Source: Dactylosporangium siamense
Lineage (GTDB): Bacteria > Actinomycetota > Actinomycetes > Mycobacteriales > Micromonosporaceae
Length of the DNA stretch: 64,000 nt
NCBI RefSeq assembly: GCF_016862795.1
Contig: NZ_BONQ01000083.1
Location: forward strand, 247,322-311,321
Direction: 5' to 3'
Numbering within the stretch: the first letter of the stretch is position 1; each line of letters starts with the position of its first letter. The translations under genes and the position numbers were made by a program. The notes under the pieces were generated by a model that was given only the letters and a program-made list of their open reading frames with translations, made no database searches and was not told the origin of the DNA. Below are positions 34,065-42,723 of the stretch, piece by piece.

Positions 34065-34249
34065 GCCGGGACAATACGACCCTCTGTGGGCCGGTCGCAA
34101 CACCCTGCGCCTTTCGCCGACCCCTGTGGACAAGGCATAGTTTGCTGCGGCGCACCATGCAAAGCGAGCCCCGCTCGCATGTTGGACCATAGACAGACAT
34201 GCTCGGCAGAGACGCTCGGGTGAAAGTCAAGATCCGGAGGGGTGTGGAC

Positions 34250-36367
34250 GTGACTACCCACCGACGAGCCTTGCTGCTCCGCGCAGGGGCGGCGGCCGTA
34301 CTGGTGACGGGAACGCTGATCGCAACGGTGGCGACGCCGGCGTTCGCGGCGGTCACCTCGAGCGTGTCCACCGGCTCGTTCGAAATCAACCCAGGTGAGA
34401 CGAAGAACGTCACCATCACCCTGACCAACAGTGACGGGCAGCCCGACACGGTCAAGGTGGGCGTCAGCGTCAACAACGGCAACCTGTCCGTCAAGGGAGT
34501 CGCCGCCACCGGTGTCACCGGCTGCGACTCCGGCGGCGCGACGGCCGAGTGCGCGGCCGTGGTGGTGCCCGGCAACGGCACCAAGGACGTCTCGTTCCAG
34601 GTGTCGGCGAAGAGCCCCGGCAACATCCCGGCCGGCTCCAGCCAGCAGGCCGAGGTCAGCGTCACGTCGCCGAGCGCCCAGGGCAACAGCAAGGTCACCA
34701 TCACGGCGAAGGGTCCCGCCGCGCAGACGGCGCCGGCGTCGCAGACGGTGACCGAGGTCTCAGGCACGGTGACCGACTCGACAACCGGTAAGGGCGTCAA
34801 GGGCGCCACGGTCGTCCTGGAGGACGGCGCGGGCAAGAGCCGGCAGGCGACCACCAACGACGCCGGCTCGTATCGCTTCCTCGGCACCGAGACCAGCCCG
34901 ATCGCGCCCGGCAACATGCAGCTGTCCGTGACGACGAACGGCTACGACGCCGCGTCGAAGGACATCGGTGGCCAGGCCGGCAAGGCGAACACCAAGGTCA
35001 ACATCCCGGTCGTGCCGATCGGTTCGACCGCCACGCCGGTGGCGCCGCCGGCGGACGAGGCGAGCACGCCGGCCGGCGCTGACTCGCAGTCCGCGGCGCC
35101 CGGTGCGAACAACACCACCAACGCCTCGAACGACAGCGGCAGCGGCCTCTCGTCGTACATCCTGATCGCGCTCGGCGCGCTCCTGGTGATCTTCGGCATC
35201 GTGGCGATCGTGCTGCTCCTGCGCCGTCGCGGCGACGATGACGACGAGGAGCTCGAGGAGGAGCCGGCGCCGCGGCGCGGTGGCGGCGGGGGCCAGCGCC
35301 CCGGCTACCGGCAGCCGCAGGCCGACCCGACGATGGTCGGCGCGATGGGCGGTTCTCCCACGATGATCAACCGGGGTGCCGCCAACGACGCGACCGCGAT
35401 CGTGCGGCCGGGCCGGGCCAACGACTACGACGTGCCGCCGGACCCGTACGGCGCGCCGCTGCCGCGGGCCGGCTCGGGCTACGGCGCCGCCAGTGCGGGT
35501 GCGGGCTACGGTGCCGCGAACGGCGGCGGCTACAACGACCAGGCCGGCTTCGCCCAGGGTGCCCCGTCGGCCGGGGCGGGCTACGGCCCGTCGTCGCGGC
35601 CGGCGGTCGACCCCTACGGCCCGGACTACGGCGCCGGCGGTGGCAACGGCTACGGCGACCAGGCCGGCGGCTACAGCGCGGCGGGTGGCGCTCAGGGCGG
35701 CGGCGCGTACGCCGACTCCACCCAGCGCTGGGAGCCGGAGGCCGGCAACGGCTACGCCGGTGGCCAGAACAACGGCGGCCAGAACAACGGCGGCGGCTAC
35801 AACGGCGGCGGTGCCAACGGATACGGCGCCGAGTCCGGCCAGAACGGCTACGGCGGCGGCCAGGGTGGCTACAACGGCGGCGGCGGCGGCAACGGGTACG
35901 GCGCCGACCAGGGCGGCTACCAGGGCGGTGGCGCCGGTGGCTACGGCCCGCAGGCCGGCCAGGGTGGCTACGGCGGCGGCGCGGGCGACGGTTACCCGAG
36001 CGCCGGCGACGGCTACCCGAGTGCCGGTGGTGGCGGCTACGGCCCGAGCGCCGGCAACGGCTACAACGGTGGCCAGGGCGGCAACGGCGGCCAGGGCGAC
36101 TACGACGGCCCGTACGCCGGCCGCGGTGGCTACGAGCAGCGCGGTGGCTACGAACCCGCCGCCGGCGGGCAGCGTGGCGGCTACGAACCGGCCGCCGGCT
36201 ACGAGCGCGACGGCTACGAGCGGGTGCCGGAGCCGCCGAGGGCCGGCAACGGCTACGAGGGCGGCAACAACAACTACGAGCAGCGCGGTGGCTACGGCGA
36301 GCCGCAGGGCGGTTCCCGCGGCCAGGCCGGCAACAACCGCCGGTCGCTGGACTGGCTCGACGACTGA
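34250..36367 (+). CDS. Single-pass membrane protein with beta-sandwich ectodomains and long Gly/Tyr/Asn-rich tail
   Basis: A 705-residue protein. After a signal peptide (ATPAFA-A cleavage), residues about 35-150 form an Ig-like domain and about 185-265 a carboxypeptidase-regulatory-like domain (VSGTVTDSTTGKGVKGATV). A linker follows, then one membrane helix at about 300-323 ending in RRR and an acidic DDDDEELEEE segment. Residues 340-705 are low complexity with dozens of GYG, NGGG, QGGY and GGYEP units; by topology this tail is cytosolic. GTG 34250 follows GGAGGGG. I know no function for it; the arrangement suggests a membrane-anchored, multivalent disordered tail. A strong terminator follows. 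Confidence 0.85.
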   Translation: MTTHRRALLLRAGAAAVLVTGTLIATVATPAFAAVTSSVSTGSFEINPGETKNVTITLTNSDGQPDTVKVGVSVNNGNLSVKGVAATGVTGCDSGGATAECAAVVVPGNGTKDVSFQVSAKSPGNIPAGSSQQAEVSVTSPSAQGNSKVTITAKGPAAQTAPASQTVTEVSGTVTDSTTGKGVKGATVVLEDGAGKSRQATTNDAGSYRFLGTETSPIAPGNMQLSVTTNGYDAASKDIGGQAGKANTKVNIPVVPIGSTATPVAPPADEASTPAGADSQSAAPGANNTTNASNDSGSGLSSYILIALGALLVIFGIVAIVLLLRRRGDDDDEELEEEPAPRRGGGGGQRPGYRQPQADPTMVGAMGGSPTMINRGAANDATAIVRPGRANDYDVPPDPYGAPLPRAGSGYGAASAGAGYGAANGGGYNDQAGFAQGAPSAGAGYGPSSRPAVDPYGPDYGAGGGNGYGDQAGGYSAAGGAQGGGAYADSTQRWEPEAGNGYAGGQNNGGQNNGGGYNGGGANGYGAESGQNGYGGGQGGYNGGGGGNGYGADQGGYQGGGAGGYGPQAGQGGYGGGAGDGYPSAGDGYPSAGGGGYGPSAGNGYNGGQGGNGGQGDYDGPYAGRGGYEQRGGYEPAAGGQRGGYEPAAGYERDGYERVPEPPRAGNGYEGGNNNYEQRGGYGEPQGGSRGQAGNNRRSLDWLDD

Positions 36368-36381
36368 TCCACCGACACACG

Positions 36382-36415
36382 ACGAAAACGGCGCCCCACG
36401 GGGCGCCGTTTTCGT
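36382..36415. terminator. Strong bidirectional terminator
   Basis: A perfect 16-bp stem ACGAAAACGGCGCCCC/GGGGCGCCGTTTTCGT with a 2-nt centre. T-runs are built into the 3' side on both strands. It ends the membrane-protein transcript. The 165 bp beyond it, to comB, show nothing else. Confidence 0.9.
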
Positions 36416-36579
36416 GTCCGGGCCGGCAAGGAAGGATGGCCTGGGGCCGCACGGACGACCAGGCCCGCGACTCCGATCATCCGGAAAGATCCGCTCCGGA
36501 AGCGGCCGGTGTGGGTCCTTGAGATCGGGGGCAGCCACGTCACGGCCGCCGGGAGCGGGCCCGCGAAGCGTGGAAAGGG

Positions 36580-37335
36580 CTAGGCGGGGGCGAAGGACTG
36601 GCCGGTCAGCACCGGGACGGTGTGCGAGACGCCGGTCTGGACGGCGAGCCGGACGTCGTCGGCGAAGCCGCGCAGGATCAGCTCCTGGCCGCTGACACAC
36701 CGCCGGACGGCGGCCGGCACGTTACGGACCGAGGCGAGCGCGGCCAGGCTGACCGCGGCCTCGACCGACAGCGGCACCCCCAGCATCGACAGTCCGTCCA
36801 GGACGGCCGCGGCACCCAGCAGGTCTTCGACGCACGGGCGCAGGGCGCCGTCGGGCCACAGTTCGCCGGCGGCGACCACCCCGATCGGGCGGGTCGCGGT
36901 GCCGTGGCCCTGGCCGTGCAGCCAGCGGGCGACCGCCGGGGCGTTGCGCAGGCAGGCCGCGACGACCGGTACACCGGTGGAAGCGGCGGCGGAACAGATC
37001 GACGCGCCGTTGGGTGAGGGCAGGACCAGCTCCGCGACGACGGGTGCGCTCTGCAGCGCCGCCGGGGAGAGTGACCACGGCGACGCGTCGGAGATCTGCT
37101 GGCGGCCGACGGCGACGGCGGCACCGATCCGGTCGGCGTAGGCGCGGGCCTGGTCGCTCCAGGGGAACGGGTGGACCCGCATGCCGCGGCCGACGGCGAT
37201 GTCGACCGCGGTGGAGAACGACAGGACGTCGACGACGACCAGGACCGAGCAGACGCGCGCCAGCTCAGCGGCGCCCGCCGGCCCCCAGTCGAAGCGGGCG
37301 CCGGAGCCGGGCTGGCTGAAGACGCCTTCGGTCAT
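36580..37335 (-). CDS. comB: 2-phosphosulfolactate phosphatase family protein
   Basis: A 251-residue ComB-fold protein. Typical blocks are VVVDVLSFSTAVDIAVGRG near the N-terminus, VLPSPNGASI in the centre, and GELWPDGALRPCVEDLLGA with acidic metal ligands. Founding members remove phosphate from 2-phosphosulfolactate in coenzyme M synthesis; actinobacteria lack that pathway, so the real substrate is uncertain. It starts 2 bp after the purL stop codon and is probably the last gene of the purS-purQ-purL transcript. Confidence 0.85.
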   Translation of the reverse strand: MTEGVFSQPGSGARFDWGPAGAAELARVCSVLVVVDVLSFSTAVDIAVGRGMRVHPFPWSDQARAYADRIGAAVAVGRQQISDASPWSLSPAALQSAPVVAELVLPSPNGASICSAAASTGVPVVAACLRNAPAVARWLHGQGHGTATRPIGVVAAGELWPDGALRPCVEDLLGAAAVLDGLSMLGVPLSVEAAVSLAALASVRNVPAAVRRCVSGQELILRGFADDVRLAVQTGVSHTVPVLTGQSFAPA

Positions 37336-37337
37336 CG

Positions 37338-39875
37338 TCAGGCGTCGGGATCGCGGGGCGGCGCATCCGTGGAGGCTGCGTCGTCCTTGGAGATGTCCAC
37401 GGCGGGCGGCCCGGAGACCGATGCCGACGACGGCACCTCGGGCACCTCCGGTGCGTCGACCGCGTCGAAGATCCCGCCACCGGAGACCGGTGCCTCCTCC
37501 GCCACGGCGGCCTCACCGTCGACGCCGCTGTGGTCCTCGTGATCGTCATCGGGGGACGACGGCGAAGGCGAGGAGGTCGACGCGTAGGACGGCGGCTCGG
37601 TGGAGAGGTCGCCGAACAGCGCCGGCAGCGTGCCCTTCCAGGCCGAACGCAGCTCGTCGAGCGAGATCGTGAACTGCCCCCGCACGTCCAGGGCCCGGCT
37701 GCGGCCGTCGACGCTCCCGATGACGGCGGCCGGCAGGCCGTGCTGGGCGCACAGCGCGGTGAACGCCATCTCGTGGCCGCGGGGCACCGAGACCAGCGCG
37801 CGGGCGGTCGACTCGGAGAACAGCGCGACGAACGGGTTGAGTCCCTCCGGCAGCGTGATGTTGGCGCCCTTGTCGTAGCGCAGCGTCGTCTCGACGAGGG
37901 CCTGGGCCAGGCCGCCGTCGGAGAGGTCGTGCGCGGAGGAGAGGTGGCCGCGCTCGCCCGCCTCGGTGAGGACGGAGGCGAGGATGCGCTCACGGACCAG
38001 GTTGACCCTGGGCGGCTGGCCGCCGAGGTGGTTGTGCGTCACCCAGGCCCACTCGGAGCCGGACAGCTCCTCCTGGGTCTCGCCGAGCAGCATGATCACG
38101 TCGCTGTCGCCGCCGAAGCCCATCGGGACGCGGGAGCCGACGTTGGAGATCACGCCGAGGACGGCGACGACCGGCGTCGGGTGGATGGCCTGTGAGCCGG
38201 TGGAGTTGTAGAAGCTGACGTTGCCGCCGGTGACCGGGATGCCGAGCTCCTGGCAACCGTCGGCGAGGCCGCGGACCGCTTCGGCGAACTGCCACATGAC
38301 CTGCGGGTCCTCCGGCGAGCCGAAGTTGAGGCAGTCGGATACCGCGAGCGGCGTCGCACCGGAGGCGGCGACGTTGCGGTAGGCCTCCGCGAGGGCGAGC
38401 TTCGCGCCGTTGTACGGGTCGAGCCGCGCGAAACGGGCATTGCCGTCGGTGGAGATCGCGATGCCGAGGCCGCTCTGCTCGTCGATGCGGATGACGCCGG
38501 AGTTCTCCGGCTGGGCGAGGATCGTGTTGCCCTGCACGTAGCGGTCGTACTGCTCGGTGACCCAGCTCTTGTCGCACAGGTTGGGGCTGGCGGCCAGGCG
38601 CAGCAGCGTCTCGCGCAGCTCCACGCCCGTGCGGGGGCGGGGCAGCGTCTCGGCGCGGTCGGCCTGCAGCAGGATCAGGTCGGCGGGCTCCCGCATCGGC
38701 CGGGCGTAGACCGGGCCGTCGTCGACGAGCGAGCCGGGCGGGACGTCCACGACGACCTCGCCGTGCCAGCTGATGACCAGCCGGCCGCCCTCGGTGACCC
38801 GGCCGATCGCGGTGGCGATCACGCCCCAGCGCTCGGCGACCCGGAGCACCTCGTCGAGCTTGCCCTCCTCGACGATGAGCAGCATGCGCTCCTGCGACTC
38901 GCTGGCGAGGACCTCCTGCGGGTCCATCGACGCCTCGCGCAGCGGCACCAGGTTCAGGTTGACGTCCATGCCGGTGCCGGCCGACGCGCTGGTTTCGGTG
39001 AGCGCGCAGGTGAGCCCGGCCCCGCCGAGGTCCTGGACACCGACGATGAGCTCCCGCTCGTACAGCTCGAGGCAGCTCTCGATGAGCAGCTTCTCGATGA
39101 ACGGGTCACCCACCTGCACCGCCGGTCGGCGGGCCGGGCCGTCGCTGTTGAAGGTGGCGCTGGCCAGCACCGACACGCCGCCGATGCCGTCGCGGCCGGT
39201 CTTGGCGCCCAGGAGCACGACCACGTTGCCGGGGCCGTGCGCCTCCTTGTTCTGCAGCCGGTTGACCGGGAGCACGCCGACGCACAGCGCGTTGACCAGC
39301 GGGTTGCCCTGGTAGCAGGGGTCGAAGACGACCTCGCCGCCGATGTTGGGCAGGCCGAGGCAGTTGCCGTAGCCACCGACGCCGGCGACGACGCCGGGCA
39401 GGACCCGCTTGGTGTCCTCGTGGTCCGCGGCGCCGAAGCGCAGCGGGTCCATCACGGCGACCGGGCGGGCGCCCATGGCGAGGATGTCGCGGACGATGCC
39501 GCCGACGCCTGTGGCCGCGCCCTGGTAGGGCTCGACGAAGCTGGGGTGGTTGTGGGACTCGACCTTGAACGTGACCGCGATCTCGTCGGAGATCCGGATG
39601 ACCCCGGCGTTCTCCCCGATCCCGGCCAGCATCAGATCCGAGGCGGGCGCCTTCTCGCTGAACTGCCGCAGGTGGACCTTGCTGCTCTTGTACGAGCAGT
39701 GCTCGCTCCACATGATCGAATACATAGCGAGCTCGGACGAGGTCGGCCGGCGGCCGAGGATCTCCTTGATCCGCTCGTATTCGTCCTCGCGGAGGCCGAG
39801 GTCCTCGTAGGGCTGCTCCTCGTCAGGAGTCTCGGTGGCGTGCGAGACGGTGTCGAAACCCGTTGTGGCGGTCAT
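37338..39875 (-). CDS. purL: Phosphoribosylformylglycinamidine synthase subunit PurL
   Basis: An 845-residue small-type PurL that, with PurQ and PurS, converts FGAR to FGAM. It shows [15 protein letters not shown] (substrate and ATP site), [22 protein letters not shown], and the repeated AIRS-type halves, the second with [14 protein letters not shown]. The family is usually about 740 residues; here an acidic, Ser/Pro/Asp-rich tail of about 90 residues follows the last folded segment LPALFGDL. The ATG at 39875 overlaps the purQ stop codon as ATGA, so the open frame further upstream is not used. Confidence 0.97.
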   Translation of the reverse strand: MTATTGFDTVSHATETPDEEQPYEDLGLREDEYERIKEILGRRPTSSELAMYSIMWSEHCSYKSSKVHLRQFSEKAPASDLMLAGIGENAGVIRISDEIAVTFKVESHNHPSFVEPYQGAATGVGGIVRDILAMGARPVAVMDPLRFGAADHEDTKRVLPGVVAGVGGYGNCLGLPNIGGEVVFDPCYQGNPLVNALCVGVLPVNRLQNKEAHGPGNVVVLLGAKTGRDGIGGVSVLASATFNSDGPARRPAVQVGDPFIEKLLIESCLELYERELIVGVQDLGGAGLTCALTETSASAGTGMDVNLNLVPLREASMDPQEVLASESQERMLLIVEEGKLDEVLRVAERWGVIATAIGRVTEGGRLVISWHGEVVVDVPPGSLVDDGPVYARPMREPADLILLQADRAETLPRPRTGVELRETLLRLAASPNLCDKSWVTEQYDRYVQGNTILAQPENSGVIRIDEQSGLGIAISTDGNARFARLDPYNGAKLALAEAYRNVAASGATPLAVSDCLNFGSPEDPQVMWQFAEAVRGLADGCQELGIPVTGGNVSFYNSTGSQAIHPTPVVAVLGVISNVGSRVPMGFGGDSDVIMLLGETQEELSGSEWAWVTHNHLGGQPPRVNLVRERILASVLTEAGERGHLSSAHDLSDGGLAQALVETTLRYDKGANITLPEGLNPFVALFSESTARALVSVPRGHEMAFTALCAQHGLPAAVIGSVDGRSRALDVRGQFTISLDELRSAWKGTLPALFGDLSTEPPSYASTSSPSPSSPDDDHEDHSGVDGEAAVAEEAPVSGGGIFDAVDAPEVPEVPSSASVSGPPAVDISKDDAASTDAPPRDPDA

Positions 39876-40552
39876 ACACGAGCTCCCAGGTGTGCGAGCA
39901 CGGACGTGAAGATGCCCAGCCCGTCGATCGACGGACCGGTCAGCACCTCGACGGCGTGCTCCGGGTGGGGCATGATCCCGACGACGTTGCCGGCAGCGTT
40001 GGTGATCGCGGCGATGTCGTGCAGCGAGCCGTTGGGGTTGCCGCGGATGTAGCGCGCGACGACCCGCCCCTCGCCTTCGAGCTCGTCGAGCGTGCGCTCG
40101 TCGGCCATGTAGCAGCCTTCGCCGTTCTTGACCGGGATGAGGATCTCCTGGCCCTGCTGGAAGCCGCCCGTCCACGCGGTCGTGGTGCTCTCCACGCGCA
40201 GCGCCTGGTCCCGGTTGCGGAAGTGCAGGTGCTGGTTGCGGGTCAGCGCGCCAGGCAGCAGGTGGGCCTCGCACAGCACCTGGAAGCCGTTGCAGATGCC
40301 GAGCACGGGCAGGCCGTCACCGGCCGCCTTGATGACCGACTCCATGACCGCGGAGAACCGGGCGATGGCGCCGGCGCGCAGGTAGTCCCCGTAGGAGAAA
40401 CCACCCGGCAGGATGACGGCGTCCACGCCGAACAGCTCGGCGTCGGCGTGCCAGAGCGAGATCGGCGCCGCGCCGGTCAGGTGCACGGCCCGGGCGGCGT
40501 CGCGGTCGTCGAGCGAACCGGGGAACGTGACGACACCGATCCGGGCGGTCAT
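39872..40552 (-). CDS. purQ: Phosphoribosylformylglycinamidine synthase subunit PurQ (glutaminase)
   Basis: A 226-residue class I glutamine amidotransferase that supplies ammonia to PurL. The nucleophile Cys is in GICNGFQVL. The His and Glu of the triad are in [25 protein letters not shown] near the start and [15 protein letters not shown] are typical PurQ blocks. GAGG lies 4 bases before the ATG. Its stop codon overlaps the purL start. purS lies 165 bp upstream, with an inverted repeat between. Confidence 0.97.
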   Translation of the reverse strand: MTARIGVVTFPGSLDDRDAARAVHLTGAAPISLWHADAELFGVDAVILPGGFSYGDYLRAGAIARFSAVMESVIKAAGDGLPVLGICNGFQVLCEAHLLPGALTRNQHLHFRNRDQALRVESTTTAWTGGFQQGQEILIPVKNGEGCYMADERTLDELEGEGRVVARYIRGNPNGSLHDIAAITNAAGNVVGIMPHPEHAVEVLTGPSIDGLGIFTSVLAHLGARV

Positions 40553-40598
40553 GCGTCCTCACTCCGTTCCGGGCGCATGCCCTGACACTGAGCCCCTG

Positions 40599-40632
40599 AT
40601 GACCGGCCCAAGACGCTTCGCTGGCCGGTCAT
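40599..40632 (-). promoter_or_regulatory. Inverted repeat between purS and purQ
   Basis: ATGACCGGCC and GGCCGGTCAT form a perfect 10-bp stem with a 14-nt loop. It interrupts an otherwise tightly packed operon and may be an attenuator, an mRNA-processing site or a partial terminator that sets purS versus purQL levels. The role is inferred. Confidence 0.45.
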
Positions 40633-40717
40633 GCCGTCACCTCCGCTGCGCTCCGGCGCCGGCCTGACCCAGAGGCTGAGCTCATGGTGCCCGACCCTCC
40701 GCTCCGCTCCGTGCCGG

Positions 40718-40978
40718 TCACTGGTCCCCGCCCTCGGCCGGCGTCTCCTCGACCCGCAAGGTGAAGTCTTCGATCACCGGGTTGGCGAGGAGCTTGTCGG
40801 CGATCTCACGGGCCCGGTCGAGGTCGGCGGCGCCGTCGAACTCGATCTCGATCCGCTTGCCGATGCGCACGGATGCCACGTCGGCGACGCCGAGACGTGG
40901 CAGCGCGTTCGCGACCGCCTGACCCTGGGGGTCCAGGATCTCCGGTTTGAGCATGACGTCCACCACGACGCGGGCCAC
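40718..40978 (-). CDS. purS: Phosphoribosylformylglycinamidine synthase subunit PurS
   Basis: An 86-residue linker subunit of the FGAM synthase complex. It has VVVDVMLKPEILDPQGQAV, SVRIGKRIEIEF and a C-terminal LLANPVIEDFTLRVEE, which are the standard PurS strands. GTG 40978 has AGGAG six bases upstream; a longer frame lacks an RBS. It is the first gene of the purS-purQ-purL set. The 174 bp between purB and purS show no gene. Confidence 0.95.
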   Translation of the reverse strand: MARVVVDVMLKPEILDPQGQAVANALPRLGVADVASVRIGKRIEIEFDGAADLDRAREIADKLLANPVIEDFTLRVEETPAEGGDQ

Positions 40979-41152
40979 GGGGCACTCCTGACAGTTGAGT
41001 CGGGCGCTCGAGGGCGAGCGACACGAGCCTACCGGGCGGGGCAACGCCGCAGATCACCGGCTATGAGGCCACCGGAGCCGATCTTGAACGCTGCCCTGAA
41101 ACATCGCCCGCCACGCATCTTAGCGGCCCGCTCCGGGATCAAGATCCGCCGC

Positions 41153-42571
41153 TCACAGGATGGGCGGCGGCACGTAGCCACCCGCCTCCGGGTGCTTCGC
41201 GGTGATCTCGGCGACGGCCGAGACAATGGCGCTGACCTGCGATGATGCCGCTCCGACGAACTGCTGCGGGTCCGCCACCAGGGCGTCGATCTCGCCCTGG
41301 GACAGCCGCAACCGCTCGTCGCCGGCCAGCCGCCGCAGGAGGTCGTTGTCCTGGATGCCCTTTTCGCGCATGGCGAGCGCCACTGCGACGGCGTGCTCCT
41401 TGATCGCTTCGTGAGCATCCTCACGGCCGACGCCCTTCCCGACGGCGGCCACCAGGACCCGCGTCGTGGCGAGGAACGGCAGGTAGCGGTCCAGCTCGCG
41501 GGCGACGACCGCCGGATATGCCCCGAACTCGTCCAACACGGTGAGGAACGTGGCGAACAGCCCGTCCACGGCGAAGAACGCGTCCGGCAACGCCACCCGG
41601 CGCACCACCGAGCACGACACGTCGCCCTCGTTCCACTGGTCCCCCGCCAGCTCCCCGACCATCGACAGGTAGCCCCTGGTGATCACGGCGAGCCCGTTGA
41701 CCCGCTCGCAGGAGCGCGTGTTCATCTTGTGCGGCATCGCCGACGAGCCGACCTGCCCCGGTTTGAAGCCCTCCGTGGCCAGCTCGTATCCCGCCATCAG
41801 CCGGATCGTGGTCGCCAGGCTCGACGGTCCCGCGACGGCCTGGGCGAGCGCCGACACCACGTCGAAGTCCAGCGACCGTGGGTACACCTGGCCGACGCTG
41901 ATGAGCACGTTGCCGAACCCGAGGTGCTCCGCCACGCGCCGCTCGAGCTCCGCGGCCTTGCTCTCGTCGCCGCCGAGCAGGTCCAGCTGGTCCGCCGCGG
42001 TGCCGACCGGCCCCTTGATCCCACGCAGCGGATAGCGCTCGAGGAGGTTCTCGAGCCGCTGGTACGCGATGAGCAGCTCCTCCGCCGCACTCGCGAACCG
42101 CTTGCCGAGCGTGGTGGCCTGCGCCGGCACGTTGTGCGACCGCCCGACCATGACCAGGTCGTCGTACTGCTTCGCCCGCGCCGCGAGCCGGGCGAGCGCC
42201 GCGACGATCCGGTCCCGGACCAGCTCGAGGGACCTGCGGATCTGCAGCTGCTCGACGTTCTCCGTCAGGTCCCGCGACGTCATGCCCTTGTGGATGTGCT
42301 CGTGCCCGGCGAGCGCGGAGAACTCCTCGATCCGCGCCTTCACGTCGTGCCGGGTGACCCGCTCCCGCTCGGCGATGCTGCCCAGGTCCACGTCGTCGAG
42401 CACCCGCCGGTAGTCCTCGACCACCCCGTCCGGCACCGCCACCCCGAGGTCCCGCTGCGCGGTGAGCACGGCGAGCCACAGCCGCCGCTCCAACCGGACC
42501 TTCTCCTCGGGCGACCAGATCGCCACAAGCTCAGGCGACGCGTACCGACCAGCAAGCACATTAGGAATCAC
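41153..42571 (-). CDS. purB: Adenylosuccinate lyase
   Basis: About 472 residues. It cleaves SAICAR and adenylosuccinate in purine synthesis. The superfamily signature GSSAMPHKMNT (flexible loop with catalytic Ser) is intact. HEHIHKGMTSRDLTENVE and VGRSHNVPAQATTLGKRF give the two catalytic His regions. I start at GTG 42571 (VIPNVLAGRYAS), which matches the family N-terminus; GTG 42592 is possible. The gene is on the same strand as purS but 174 bp upstream, so it may have its own promoter. Confidence 0.96.
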   Translation of the reverse strand: MIPNVLAGRYASPELVAIWSPEEKVRLERRLWLAVLTAQRDLGVAVPDGVVEDYRRVLDDVDLGSIAERERVTRHDVKARIEEFSALAGHEHIHKGMTSRDLTENVEQLQIRRSLELVRDRIVAALARLAARAKQYDDLVMVGRSHNVPAQATTLGKRFASAAEELLIAYQRLENLLERYPLRGIKGPVGTAADQLDLLGGDESKAAELERRVAEHLGFGNVLISVGQVYPRSLDFDVVSALAQAVAGPSSLATTIRLMAGYELATEGFKPGQVGSSAMPHKMNTRSCERVNGLAVITRGYLSMVGELAGDQWNEGDVSCSVVRRVALPDAFFAVDGLFATFLTVLDEFGAYPAVVARELDRYLPFLATTRVLVAAVGKGVGREDAHEAIKEHAVAVALAMREKGIQDNDLLRRLAGDERLRLSQGEIDALVADPQQFVGAASSQVSAIVSAVAEITAKHPEAGGYVPPPIL

Positions 42572-42723
42572 GAACCGATTCTCCCAGCGCACGTCAGGAC
42601 GCCCGGTCGAGGGTCAGGTCGAGTTCGACCAGTGGTCTGGTGCGGACGGAGCGCAGAAACGGGTCGTCCGTGGACTCGTTCCAGACCGACGGCGGCACGG
42701 TCCGCACAGGGTGTGCAAGTTGG

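Noticed and set aside
34760..36700. 646-codon minus-strand frame opposite the Gly/Tyr-rich protein
   Set aside because: It is the complement of GGC/TAC repeats, with no RBS or domain; the plus frame has signal peptide, helix and RBS.
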